Assembly: GCA_001189495.1 (NCBI GenBank)
Contig: CP012068.1
Coordinates: forward strand, 1,364,001 to 1,428,000
Source: Eubacterium sulci ATCC 35585
GTDB taxonomy: Bacteria > Bacillota > Clostridia > Peptostreptococcales > Anaerovoracaceae
Direction: 5' to 3'
DNA: 64,000 bases
Numbering within the stretch: the first letter of the stretch is position 1; every line of letters starts with the position of its first letter. Positions 28,301 through 36,082 of the stretch are shown here, in pieces. The translations under genes and the position numbers were made by a program. Below the pieces are notes generated by a model. It did no database searches. It saw nothing but the letters and a program-made list of their open reading frames with translations, and had not been told where the DNA came from.

Positions 28301-30029
28301 TCTGTACACGATAGAAATACTTGCTCTGGCCTTTAGCCATCTTGAATCTTGCTACAACTCCATTTGATGTTTCTGTAACTTCAGGCTCTACGAAGTTATA
28401 CTTATAGTAATTTCTACCATCACCATAACCTGCTGACACCTTTGAACCCTTTGGTGCAATTATCGTTAGATCTGTGATTTCAGGCATGGTAGCACTTATA
28501 TCGGTGTTGCTGTTTGTCTCGTTTGCGGTCTTTACGACCTTAGTACTAGTATGAGTTTTCGCCTTATCTCCTATAGGTGTCAGACTTGCCTCTACTGTAT
28601 CCCTATCCATATATAGGAATGAAAGCTTATTATTCTCATTTTTACCAAAGCTTATAGTTCTGAGAGTTCCATCATTTCCGCTCACCTTGACATCGAGCTT
28701 ATAGTCTTTGTCCTGCACCCATCCTGAGTTTCCTATATTGAAGTCCCATATTCTATGCAGAGTTACGCTGTTATTTTCTTTTGTGAAACTCAGCTTTATG
28801 CCACCGTTCAGCTCATCGTTAGGACCATAGCCTTCGAACCAGTAGTCTCCTGCCGGAAGCTCCGTCTTATACTGCAATGCCCAGTTATCCGGCGATGTAC
28901 CGATGCCTTCCAGAAGGTTTTTGTCTCCCTTAACACCATTTTTGAAAGTGTAGAGTTTTCCGCTCTTAATCTGCCTTGAATGCAAGCCTTTTATTGTAAT
29001 CGGGAATTTTTCCTCAGGCTGTTCTTCCTCAGCTCCGGTTACATCTAAAATAGCTACCGCCGGTGTTGATACAACCTTATCCTGCTCTGGATCTATTTGA
29101 CCTTCCATAGCGATATAGTATCTGCCAGTAGCCATACCAGCCGTATCTAGATCAAAGCTACCATCTTCATTCTTATCTAATGTCTTTAGTGCATTGCATT
29201 CGCTAAGCTTCTCGTGAGTAAAGTCAGATGCTTTTATTACCTTTAGCTGTTTGACATTTGATTGGAAAATTCCTGTTCCGGAGCTTTCTGAAGACATTAT
29301 GTCCTGCCAATGACGCTCTGCAGTTATGTTTAGTAGTTCACCTGCATTAACCTCTGACTTACAATTAAGTGCATTAAATCCGGCTAGCTTGCTACCATAG
29401 AAGTTAGTGTTTGAAAAATGTCCTATCTGAACGTCATCGCCATCATTTAACTCAATTTGATCTGCCGTTGCTCCCCAACCTTCTGAAGCTTGCGGAAACT
29501 TGCCATTTACATAGTAGTTGAGATTGCTATCAAAGTTTAGAAACCCTGTAAAATACATGCTTCCTGCTTTTCCACTCATAGAAAAGAGTTCTGTTCCTAT
29601 ATGATCCCTAAGGGCACCTTCTCCTACATTATCAGGATCAATGCCTAGGTAGTAAACCTCTGCCATATATATGTAGAGGTGAAGCAAGGTAATGTGACCC
29701 TTTGCAGTTTCTGCTGTACCCTTTACCTCATCATCTTTACCGTATGAGCCATTATGGAAATAGAAATTTTCTAATCCATAGTTTGCTAAATCAAAGTATT
29801 TTAGTTTTACTCTTTCCTTTGCCATGGGCTTACTCGATAAGCCACCATGATTCTTTGCTACGACAAAGTTTTCATCATGTGAAAATGAAAACTGTACATC
29901 GATACCATCAGTTTCTTTATTTGCATCACGTACTTGAGCAAAAGCTGATGTTGGAATCAACGATAGGATCATGAAAACGCTCAGCAATAAGGCGAGCAAT
30001 TTCTTGTATCCATGTTTTCTGTATGCCAT
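25392..30029 (-). CDS. Giant cell-wall-bound surface protein with a transcobalamin-like (DUF4430-like) N-terminal region
   Basis: A 1545-residue secreted protein. Residues 1-31 are a signal peptide (basic start, LLALLLSVFMIL, TSAFA). Residues about 75-215 resemble DUF4430/transcobalamin-like domains: GHITLLHLYIYM helix, YYVNGKFP (172-179), LNDGDDVQIG (194-203). The long middle (about 360-1060) looks like beta-rich Ig-type modules without families I recognise. Residues about 1066-1250 are a charged coiled coil with five 14-residue repeats at 1167-1236. Residues about 1252-1545 hold three cell-wall-binding type 2 repeats (RIAGETRFETS, RLEGGTRFETN, RLEGSDRFATS), which bind wall polymers non-covalently. 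The start at 30029 follows AGGA; the longer open frame runs into the riboswitch terminator. It is monocistronic under a cobalamin riboswitch, which fits a role in capturing B12 or another corrinoid; this is inference. Confidence 0.85.
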   Translation of the reverse strand: MAYRKHGYKKLLALLLSVFMILSLIPTSAFAQVRDANKETDGIDVQFSFSHDENFVVAKNHGGLSSKPMAKERVKLKYFDLANYGLENFYFHNGSYGKDDEVKGTAETAKGHITLLHLYIYMAEVYYLGIDPDNVGEGALRDHIGTELFSMSGKAGSMYFTGFLNFDSNLNYYVNGKFPQASEGWGATADQIELNDGDDVQIGHFSNTNFYGSKLAGFNALNCKSEVNAGELLNITAERHWQDIMSSESSGTGIFQSNVKQLKVIKASDFTHEKLSECNALKTLDKNEDGSFDLDTAGMATGRYYIAMEGQIDPEQDKVVSTPAVAILDVTGAEEEQPEEKFPITIKGLHSRQIKSGKLYTFKNGVKGDKNLLEGIGTSPDNWALQYKTELPAGDYWFEGYGPNDELNGGIKLSFTKENNSVTLHRIWDFNIGNSGWVQDKDYKLDVKVSGNDGTLRTISFGKNENNKLSFLYMDRDTVEASLTPIGDKAKTHTSTKVVKTANETNSNTDISATMPEITDLTIIAPKGSKVSAGYGDGRNYYKYNFVEPEVTETSNGVVARFKMAKGQSKYFYRVQNPKGVTYWAFPKNFNVTEPIEVTEKDLHIGDSSYQKDTVYRFNKNVHDMANVYININQKGFLEMAEGGSYELNCVRNWQPIENFMNSKIAIPDFHYEVIDENGNASDVVSVTANKNNSAVAKIKANHSGTAIVLVKYDAVIHSEAQGGTDFSAIWPELTGVFMVKVGNNDSSIQTNMNINRGVKMMPIDAEHDTIYYLKGENGASYSFKPEAGSTVTVNRSVVEESLKYKGFTNDGVNTNASGEVTVSKLTTGRHIIKVEKDGKTTYQVINAREMNYEILDTNGNKITDTTKLKAGDKINIQFNGLLNPVEKLAGVYNRNTTISYKDKNGKSYKSVPGSPFGVYDFSGNPKQQLVSLTIPDNIEGDELELVNGCLESNGFGSNPGSHRNLTYSQGLNPNLNADTVSGNLSSLPNIKIKLAKKCKVDFVGSGIKDVEGENPRYCSQGSELSFKINKKELYKYTVSVDGTEIIPNDQGVYEITAKLTTEEELTVSIEKTIDEDALNKKIADIEKGKADAELKAAEAEKAQKAAEAKAADAEKAKNAAEEKLAKAEEDKKQAEEKLVQAESEKKKAQDKLASAEAEKDKAVTKAEKAEAEKKLAEAKAEKAEADKKVAEARAEKAETAKKAAEARAEKAEAELNNAIAKAEKAEADKRAAEAKVKELAEEVERLKNDKDKGTERIAGETRFETSMAIADKLKEKLGVEKFDNIVIANGDNFADALSATYLAKVKNAPVLIVNKSSANDISAYVKKNASENANIYIIGGEDVVSKQIADMMPGKKHRLEGGTRFETNLEVLKASGAHGEDIALCNAYNFADALSASAAGKPIMLVGSKLSDDQIAYLKTHNGKKFYLIGGSDVVSKNVENAVSKLGNVERLEGSDRFATSRVVAEKFFAGEHKKVYLTYGLNFPDGLCAGVLCAIDNSPLLLVSNSNLSEAAAYISKAKVQKCFVLGGDDLISSEAANKLLKK
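26322..26531 (-). repeat. Five tandem 42-bp units encoding a 14-residue coiled-coil repeat
   Basis: Residues 1167-1236 of the surface protein consist of five units of the form AEKAEAEKKLAEAK, with variants at a few positions. Exactly 210 bases are covered. The DNA units have diverged at silent positions, so this is an old array; the 14-residue unit equals two heptads of an alpha-helical rod. Confidence 0.85.
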
Positions 30030-30052
30030 TTGTTCTTCCTTTCTGCTGCAAT

Positions 30053-30088
30053 AAAAAAGACCGCAGCACATAAATAAAAGCTGCAGTC
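30053..30088 (-). terminator. Cobalamin riboswitch terminator (expression platform)
   Basis: On the minus strand GACTGCAGC (30080-30088) pairs with GCTGCGGTC (30059-30067) through a 12-base loop, followed by TTTTTT (30053-30058). It lies between the aptamer and the surface-protein start, so B12 binding should end transcription here. Confidence 0.9.
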
Positions 30089-30136
30089 CGTTTTCCCGCA
30101 ATAAAATAAACTAAGTGCCTTCCTGCACTTAAATCT

Positions 30137-30308
30137 CGATTACGAGCAGGTCTCCTGACTTATGTCTCAATACAGCATTAACCTTCTCGGATAAAATCCA
30201 ATGGTTGCGCTTGCCCTAATGCTGCTCTTCATTTACAGTGGCGGAATCCGTCTCGGATTTACACCGAGTTCCCTCTTAGCTATCTCCTAAGGTGCAATCT
30301 CAAACCTT
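30137..30308 (-). ncRNA. Cobalamin (B12) riboswitch
   Basis: The minus strand carries the cobalamin-aptamer landmarks in order: GGTTTGAGATTGCACC near the 5' end, GAGGGAACTCGGTG, AATCCGAGACGGATTCCGCCACTGT-type core (GCCACTG at about 30237-30243), AGGGCAAGCGC, and the B12 box AGTCAGGAGACCTGC near the 3' end (30147-30161). Downstream is a strong terminator, so this is an off-switch controlling only the surface protein. Confidence 0.96.
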
Positions 30309-30339
30309 TCTGATAGAACTCATAATGTACAACAGATAA

Positions 30340-30368
30340 ATTTTAGCACATTCACCATAATCAGTCAA
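30340..30368 (-). promoter_or_regulatory. Promoter of the cobalamin-riboswitch transcript
   Basis: On the minus strand TTGACT (30363-30368), a 17-base spacer and TAAAAT (30340-30345), about 25 bases before the aptamer. Confidence 0.75.
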
Positions 30369-30416
30369 ATCTAATTTTTCCTTCTAATACACCTTTTGAG
30401 TACACTATAAGCATCT

Positions 30417-30445
30417 TTGCATTTTGTTGTGCAAGCGATTATAAT
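30417..30445 (+). promoter_or_regulatory. Promoter of the 416-residue protein gene
   Basis: TTGCAT (30417-30422), a 17-base spacer and TATAAT (30440-30445) on the plus strand, 27 bases before the TTG start. It is back-to-back with the riboswitch promoter. Confidence 0.75.
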
Positions 30446-30471
30446 TATATAAAAAAACAAGAGGTATTTTT

Positions 30472-31722
30472 TTGAAAAAAGATAATATAAACAGTAGCAT
30501 CCCAAGATTTTCAGTTATTGAAGGTGGTTTGAAAACCAAGCCTCCTACTTTGGTTGACGAACTTAGGGCTTCGCTCAAAAACAGTTGCTTTGAGATTAAG
30601 GCAACTAATACTAGGCTTATGGGGGTGGTTGGGCTCATGCTATCATATAACATGATTGGCCACCGTTTCACTCAGCTTTTTATCCTCGACTATGAAGAGT
30701 ATGGCATAGCAGACTATGTTGGACTATTTACAGATTCTGAGGAGGAAATAGAAGCTCATGCAAATACCATGTTCGGCGCTCTTGGCGGCGAATGGGTCGA
30801 AATTAGTGCCGAAGAAAGCTGGGCACTGATAGCAAGTGCAGATAGAATAACCGAAGAATATGGTGCTGAGTTTCCCGAAGACTACCTGCAGTTTCGCGAG
30901 GCCATTAAAGGTGCTGACGATGACAAAGAAACATATATCTCTGCGCTTTCAAAGGTATGTATTAGACTAAGGTCAGATGATGAGCTAGTCAACTACTTTA
31001 TTATGCGCAGTGTTGGAAAGGATAAGGCTCCTCTTAGCATACTTTGTTCAGATGACTTCCTTTATAGTACTGATGGCGAAACTTCCCCATACGAAGAATT
31101 CTCTAAGGGGCTCAAAATAAACAATCCATCCACTCTTTTTAAGAATGATGTGGAAAAGACAGGTCCAAGAAAGTATATATGTAAATCTCTAGTCGAAGAC
31201 GATGGTCTTTTTTACCTCATAATTACTGAAGTTCGTGTTGTGAAAGATGTGATTAAGTCGGCTAAAGTAATTTCTTGTATGGAAATCACTGTTTGGGAAT
31301 CTGCTATGCAGCTTCGCCGAATAGACTATGTTTTGACAGCAGAGTGCAAATGCAGTCAGGATGAGTTTTCAAAGCTCATAAGCAAGACATTCCACACTGT
31401 GAACTCTCACTCCCACGAAAACGGCATGCTATACATGATATATAGGAACAATAACGACCATGTGTGCAGTCCTCACTTTAGACTGGATGCTGATCTAATA
31501 GGAAGTGTATTCTTCATCGATGGAAAAGAAGCTATAGTCTCCTCAGCAGAGCCAGGCGATACCGATATAATATCAAAAGTGCTATTCCTATCCGATTACT
31601 TTAGAGGAAATGATAAGCTTGGCAAAATCGAGAGATTTAAATTCGACGATAAGATTATAGGTCCTTTCATCGATAGCGGTATGGATGATTTTAGGGAATT
31701 TATAGAATTTTATAAGGGTTAA
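30472..31722 (+). CDS. Unrecognised 416-residue protein
   Basis: I do not recognise this protein. It looks soluble and cytosolic: no signal peptide, one moderately hydrophobic stretch (LMGVVGLMLSYNMIGH, about 49-64), and an acidic overall composition. Cysteines are scattered without a clear metal motif (CECKC-like TAECKCSQDEF near 300). The start is TTG at 30472 with AAGAGG upstream and a strong promoter, so it is likely expressed. It lies alone between the divergent cobalamin riboswitch and the DnaA-box region. No function is proposed. Confidence 0.75.
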   Translation: MKKDNINSSIPRFSVIEGGLKTKPPTLVDELRASLKNSCFEIKATNTRLMGVVGLMLSYNMIGHRFTQLFILDYEEYGIADYVGLFTDSEEEIEAHANTMFGALGGEWVEISAEESWALIASADRITEEYGAEFPEDYLQFREAIKGADDDKETYISALSKVCIRLRSDDELVNYFIMRSVGKDKAPLSILCSDDFLYSTDGETSPYEEFSKGLKINNPSTLFKNDVEKTGPRKYICKSLVEDDGLFYLIITEVRVVKDVIKSAKVISCMEITVWESAMQLRRIDYVLTAECKCSQDEFSKLISKTFHTVNSHSHENGMLYMIYRNNNDHVCSPHFRLDADLIGSVFFIDGKEAIVSSAEPGDTDIISKVLFLSDYFRGNDKLGKIERFKFDDKIIGPFIDSGMDDFREFIEFYKG

Positions 31723-31800
31723 GTAGTGTTTTTTTAAAAAAACTTACTCAGTTCCTTGAATATGTTTTATGTCAACCTTTGTTCGTTTTTCCATCAAAGG

Positions 31801-32040
31801 TTTTCAACATAAGTAAATCCATATTTTTCAACAATATGAGTACTTATCCACAGCAAACACAAAAATCGTATACAATTTTGTCCTTTATTGCCTGTGGATA
31901 AGTTTCTAAAAGAAAACCGCTATATTTCAACGAGTATTCTGTTTTTCTGTTTTGTCAATAGCAAGTTATCCACAGATTTTATAATAAAAAAAATAAAAGT
32001 TTTGTTCTTTAGGAAAAAAATGGTAGAGCGTTCATAGTTT
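31801..32040. other. DnaA-box cluster with AT-rich flank: candidate replication origin or DnaA-binding control site
   Basis: This is part of a 373-base gap without a gene. Three perfect DnaA boxes are present: TTATCCACA at 31844-31852 (+), its complement TGTGGATAA at 31893-31901, and TTATCCACA at 31966-31974 (+). Weaker TTTTCAACA-type sites lie at 31801-31809 and 31825-31833. A very AT-rich tract follows the last box (31975-32040) and could unwind. dnaA is not in the window, so origin identity is uncertain. Confidence 0.5.
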
Positions 32041-32095
32041 GAAAGCCTGACAGTTAAAAAAAACAAATTATCTAGCAAAAAAGGAAGGATTTTTT

Positions 32096-33292
32096 ATGAA
32101 AACCATCAAACTTTTTCAAAGCGATGTATATAGACGCATTGCTGACGCAGTAGTTTTACAATTTGATAAGAACCATTCAAAAAATACAAGTTGCCTGGTT
32201 TTGGATAGCACTATTTTCTTCCCTACTGGTGGAGGCCAAAGCTGTGATTTAGGAACAATAAATGGATTTGAAGTAATAGATGTCTTTGAAAAAGAAAATA
32301 TCGTCTACCACATTCTAAAGGGATGCGATGCTAGTATTGAGACCGGAGACACTGTTAGTTTAGAGATAGACTGGGATAGACGTTTTGATAACATGCAAAG
32401 ACACTGCGGAGAGCACATCCTTTCTGGAATCTTCTTTAGACTCTTTGGCGGAGTCAACCGAGGCTTCCATATGGGAGAAGACTATATGACTATTGATATA
32501 AGTCTTGAAGCTGACGAGAACTATAGTGAAATCAACTGGGAAATGGCCATGCAGGCAGAACTAGAGGCAAATAAGGTTATATGGGGAAATACCAAAGTCT
32601 CTGCTTACCACTTTGATACTAAGGCGGAGGCCGAGAAAATGCCTCTAAGAAAGGCTTTAAGCCTAGAAAATGATATAACGATTGTAACAATAGGAGACAT
32701 CTCTAATCCAGCAGACTCCGTCGCATGCTGCGGAACCCACCCATCAACAGCAGGTCAGGTTGGGATGGTCAAGATTTATAAGATTGAGCCTAACAAGGGT
32801 ATGTTTCGCATCTTCTTCGAAGCAGGACAAAGAGCTCTAGCTCACTACGATACTCGTTTTGATATAATGACAAAGCTAGAAAACGACCTATCAGCAAGCC
32901 ATACTAATCTCTTATCAAAATATGAAACCCAAAAGGAAAAAGCAAGACAGATCAAAGATAGGCTTTACCACTTAAGCAAGGAATTCATAAGACGTGAAAT
33001 TTTGGATTTGAAAGAGTCTAACGATAGAATAAGGCAGTATAATTTCCTAGATTCAAACGACATAATGGAGATTGGAAATGCAATGAGTCCTGAAATAGAC
33101 GATATTCTTTTCCTCATAGACGATATCACAAACACGGTATTCATATTCTCAAGCAAAAACGACTGCGGCGCCCTCGTAAAGGAATACGCTCCTTCCCTAG
33201 AAGGCAAAGGCGGCGGAGGCAAGAACTTTGCTCGCGCAGTCTTCCCAAGTTCTGATAGAGCTTTGAGCTTTGTTGAGATTATAAACAAATAA
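32096..33292 (+). CDS. AlaX-type alanyl-tRNA editing protein (with DHHA1 domain)
   Basis: A 398-residue protein related to the editing half of alanyl-tRNA synthetase, which hydrolyses mischarged Ser-tRNA(Ala) or Gly-tRNA(Ala). FFPTGGGQSCD (about 41-51), the zinc-site HCGEHILSG (about 102-110) and CCGTHPSTAGQVG (about 218-230) are conserved. A coiled helical region (265-310) and a C-terminal DHHA1-like domain with KGGGGKNFARAVF follow. The synthetase domain is absent. AAGGAAGGA precedes the ATG. It is monocistronic, ended by the terminator at 33304. Confidence 0.88.
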   Translation: MKTIKLFQSDVYRRIADAVVLQFDKNHSKNTSCLVLDSTIFFPTGGGQSCDLGTINGFEVIDVFEKENIVYHILKGCDASIETGDTVSLEIDWDRRFDNMQRHCGEHILSGIFFRLFGGVNRGFHMGEDYMTIDISLEADENYSEINWEMAMQAELEANKVIWGNTKVSAYHFDTKAEAEKMPLRKALSLENDITIVTIGDISNPADSVACCGTHPSTAGQVGMVKIYKIEPNKGMFRIFFEAGQRALAHYDTRFDIMTKLENDLSASHTNLLSKYETQKEKARQIKDRLYHLSKEFIRREILDLKESNDRIRQYNFLDSNDIMEIGNAMSPEIDDILFLIDDITNTVFIFSSKNDCGALVKEYAPSLEGKGGGGKNFARAVFPSSDRALSFVEIINK

Positions 33293-33303
33293 ACACACAT
33301 ACG

Positions 33304-33346
33304 AAAAAGGACCCGCAGTTCATTTTACTGTCAGGTCCTTTGCTTT
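33304..33346. terminator. Bidirectional terminator between alaX-like and PsiE-like genes
   Basis: AAAGGACC (33306-33313) pairs with GGTCCTTT (33334-33341), with CAGT/ACTG extending the stem inside. Poly-A lies on the left and TGCTTTTT on the right, so it can serve both convergent genes. Confidence 0.85.
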
Positions 33347-33348
33347 TT

Positions 33349-33795
33349 CTATTTTGTTTCCGTTTCTTCTTCGGTTTTATTAGACTTCTTTTTGAAGAAG
33401 TTTAAATCACTTCCCATAAACAAGAATCTTCTTATTGCAAACAATACTCCTATCGCACAAACCGCTACGAGCATTGAAGTCATCGGTAAATGTTCAACCA
33501 CCATCTGCCTAGCAGTTGCAAGCATCATAACGTCTATGACATCCTCTAATCTATGCCTTATCAAAAGCTTTACAAACTCTATACCTACAGATACTACTAG
33601 AAGATCGCCAAGCAGCCTGTTAAACTCTTCTGTTGACATCTTAGTAAATCCACCGTCTTCAATCAGACCTATACAGATTCTGATAAGTACCCCTGCTGCA
33701 ACAATTACAATTATAATCGCTGCAAGGATCTCTACAAAAGACGATATCTTTGTAATAAGTATATCAAACTTATATCTTATCTTTATGTAATTCAT
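33349..33795 (-). CDS. PsiE-like membrane protein
   Basis: A 148-residue membrane protein with about four hydrophobic segments (20-45, 62-80, 88-98, 105-125) and a polar Lys/Glu-rich tail. The central IEFVKLLIRHRLEDVIDVMMLATARQM region resembles the phosphate-starvation-inducible PsiE family (PF06146), whose biochemical role is unknown. It follows the aminotransferase gene by 24 bases and probably shares its transcript. Confidence 0.6.
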   Translation of the reverse strand: MNYIKIRYKFDILITKISSFVEILAAIIIVIVAAGVLIRICIGLIEDGGFTKMSTEEFNRLLGDLLVVSVGIEFVKLLIRHRLEDVIDVMMLATARQMVVEHLPMTSMLVAVCAIGVLFAIRRFLFMGSDLNFFKKKSNKTEEETETK

Positions 33796-33819
33796 TGTAC
33801 CCCTCTCAAATATAAAAGA

Positions 33820-35088
33820 TTAGACTAATTTTTCTAATGCTGCAAGCTTTGCACAAACGCAGAATACATCCATGGCATCCTCAAGCTCTTCTACTGGAGG
33901 AAGCGAAGGTGCTATTCGGATATTGCTATCTTGAGGATCCTTTCCGCATGGGAATGTTGCTCCCGCAGGCGTCATCTCAACACCAGCCTCCTTAGCAAGC
34001 TCGAGCACGCGCTTTGCTGTATGTTCCATAGCTTCATAGCTCACAAAGTATCCTCCCTTAGGAACCACCCAGCTGCCAATTCCAAGCGGAGCAATTTCTC
34101 TATCTAGATACTTGATGACCGTATCAAACTTTGGCTTCATAATCTTAGCATGCTCTCTCATCAAAGCGAGAGTATTTGCCTTATCCTTAAGGAACTTGAC
34201 ATGCCTTATCTGGTTAACCTTATCAAAGCTTATAACCTGAACACCGAAGCTCTTTGTCAGATATTTGATATTCGCCTCGCTTGATGCCATAACCGATATA
34301 CCGGCTCCAGGGAATGTCACCTTTGATGTTGAAGCAAACTCATATGCCATGTCTGCATTTCCATACTCCTTACAGAGTCCAATTATATCTGGAAATTCTA
34401 CAAAGTCCCCATCAAATTCGTGGATGCAGTAAGCATTGTCCCACATTAGCATAAAGTCCTTAGCTGCAGGCTTGAGTGCTGCTAGTCTTCTCACGGTTTC
34501 TTCGCTATATATTATGCCTTGCGGATTTGAAAACTTAGGCACGTTCCACATACCCTTGACGCTCTCATCCTTAACCAGCTCCTCAACAAGATCCATATCA
34601 GGACCCGTCTTTAGCATAGGTATATTTATCATCTCAAAGCCTAGTTTTTCGGTAATCTTAAAGTGCCTATCATATCCAGGAACAGGGCATAGCCACTTTA
34701 TCTTATCCAGCTTAAACCATGGTTTTTCGCTATTCAGAAGGCCATTTGTAAACGCTTCGCTAACAGCCATATACATTAGCTGAAGACTCGCGTTTCCACC
34801 AATGAAACACTCGTTTTCCTTAACGCCGAGAATCTCCGAAAAGTACTTCTTAGCTTCAGGCATTCCCGAAAGTTCACCGTAGTTTCTTATGTCTACATTT
34901 CCGAGTTCGCACTCAGAAGGTTCTACCAAAATATCCAAAAGCCCACTTACGAGATTAAGCTGACTCTTACCAGGCTTTCCTCTTGCCATGTTAAGATTAA
35001 GGTTCTTTTCTTTAAGTGCCTTGAACTTTATTTCGAGTCTGTTTTTTTCATCTAACAACTCTTCTCTTGACATTTCACTATATCTCAT
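33820..35088 (-). CDS. Class I PLP-dependent aminotransferase (AspT/MocR-like, PF12897 type)
   Basis: A 422-residue PLP enzyme. NMARGKPGKSQL, NYGELSGMPEAKKYF, NVPKFSNPQG and the lysine in ASTSKVTFPGAG (about residue 255, the Schiff-base lysine) are visible. The pattern fits the subgroup found as aspartate aminotransferase (AspT) in Corynebacterium rather than the classic AspC type. It would exchange amino groups between aspartate and 2-oxoglutarate, but substrate is inferred from family only. A GGAGG ribosome site precedes the ATG. Confidence 0.8.
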   Translation of the reverse strand: MRYSEMSREELLDEKNRLEIKFKALKEKNLNLNMARGKPGKSQLNLVSGLLDILVEPSECELGNVDIRNYGELSGMPEAKKYFSEILGVKENECFIGGNASLQLMYMAVSEAFTNGLLNSEKPWFKLDKIKWLCPVPGYDRHFKITEKLGFEMINIPMLKTGPDMDLVEELVKDESVKGMWNVPKFSNPQGIIYSEETVRRLAALKPAAKDFMLMWDNAYCIHEFDGDFVEFPDIIGLCKEYGNADMAYEFASTSKVTFPGAGISVMASSEANIKYLTKSFGVQVISFDKVNQIRHVKFLKDKANTLALMREHAKIMKPKFDTVIKYLDREIAPLGIGSWVVPKGGYFVSYEAMEHTAKRVLELAKEAGVEMTPAGATFPCGKDPQDSNIRIAPSLPPVEELEDAMDVFCVCAKLAALEKLV

Positions 35089-35180
35089 GAATTCCTCCGA
35101 GCGATAAATTTCCTTTTAATAATATAGCATTATAGCCCTTTCTACAATAGAAAACTTCTAGTTTTTTACATTTTACAATC

Positions 35181-35224
35181 AAAAACCGATAAGCCTAGCA
35201 TAATTACACTAGTATTATCGGTTT
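35181..35224 (-). terminator. Terminator of ribU
   Basis: On the minus strand AAACCGATAA (35215-35224) pairs with TTATCGGTTT (35183-35192), with further pairing in the loop (ACTAGTG/TATGCTAG), followed by TTTTTG. The remaining gap to ribU (35225-35306) holds only a weak CCTAAA/TTTAGG hairpin. Confidence 0.85.
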
Positions 35225-35306
35225 ATACACATTATTATAATTCCTAAATCAAAACTTTAGGCTAATTTACTTAATCTCAGCTTTAGACACTGTGAGAATA
35301 CATATC

Positions 35307-35945
35307 TTATGCATCCTTGAAAATCAGGTGCTTAAGTCTCTTATACACTAGGAATGTCACTATAGATACCACACCAAACTTAATTAGGTTAAATGGCAGT
35401 ATCGATAAAATCATAAGTGAACCCAAGCTATTAATATGTGAGTTTATCGCATGTCCCATTCCTATAATTGCATCCATTGGTATTCCATATAGCTTGGAGT
35501 ATGCTGGGAATATGAAGAATAGGTTGCTAAGTACACATACTATGCTTACTGTAATTGTTCCGACTGTTAGAGCAATAGCTGCACCCTTCTTAGTTCTCTT
35601 AAAATGATATATGAGTGCGGCAGGAACCATATACGCTATAGCTGCGATAAGGTTAGCTAGCTCTCCAACGAAAGCAGTCTCTGTTCCCCTTATCATAAGT
35701 CTAAGTGCAAGCTTTACTATACATACTAGTATACCCTCTATAGGTCCCATCATGAAAGTTGCTAGCATAGCAGGTAAATCTGCAAAGTCAAACTTCATAA
35801 AACCAGGGGCAATCGGAATAGGAAAATCCACCATCATAAGAGCCATACTGATAGCTCCAAACATCGCAACAAGAATCATATTTTTTGTTGTGAATACCTT
35901 GTGTTTTTCTTTGTTTAAATTCATTACGTTTTCATCTCTTTCCAT
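35307..35945 (-). CDS. ribU: ECF transporter S component for riboflavin
   Basis: A 212-residue integral membrane protein with about six hydrophobic segments. The N-terminal FTTKNMILVAMFGAISMALM and the loop PGFMKFDFADLPAMLATFMMGP-type sequence are typical of RibU substrate-binding subunits. It needs the shared EcfAA'T module, which is not in this window. The ATG at 35945 is chosen for its GGAGG ribosome site; the longer frame starting at 35984 lacks one. The FMN riboswitch upstream supports the riboflavin assignment. Confidence 0.92.
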   Translation of the reverse strand: MERDENVMNLNKEKHKVFTTKNMILVAMFGAISMALMMVDFPIPIAPGFMKFDFADLPAMLATFMMGPIEGILVCIVKLALRLMIRGTETAFVGELANLIAAIAYMVPAALIYHFKRTKKGAAIALTVGTITVSIVCVLSNLFFIFPAYSKLYGIPMDAIIGMGHAINSHINSLGSLMILSILPFNLIKFGVVSIVTFLVYKRLKHLIFKDA

Positions 35946-36008
35946 TTGAGATACCTCCAAAATATATTGCTTCGGTTTTCTCAAGGCTCATTGGCAAGAA
36001 ATGAACAT

Positions 36009-36055
36009 AAAAAAGCCGAGCTACCATCAATTGATGGAACTGATGACGCCCGACT
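36009..36055 (-). terminator. FMN riboswitch terminator (expression platform)
   Basis: On the minus strand AGTCGGGC (36048-36055) pairs with GCTCGGCT (36014-36021) with G-U pairs; inside lies the palindrome CCATCAATTGATGG, and TTTTTT follows (36009-36014). It sits between the FMN aptamer and ribU. Confidence 0.85.
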
Positions 36056-36082
36056 CAAAAATAGCCTATATCTATCCATTCC

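Noticed and set aside
30030-30101. N-terminal extension of the surface protein starting at 30101
   Set aside because: It would translate through the riboswitch terminator hairpin and has no ribosome site; the ATG at 30029 begins a clear signal peptide.
30405-30671. Minus-strand frame over the start of the 416-residue gene
   Set aside because: It overlaps both promoters and the sense gene, with no ribosome site.
35946-35984. Longer start for ribU at 35984
   Set aside because: The GGAGG site lies inside this extension, before the ATG at 35945.
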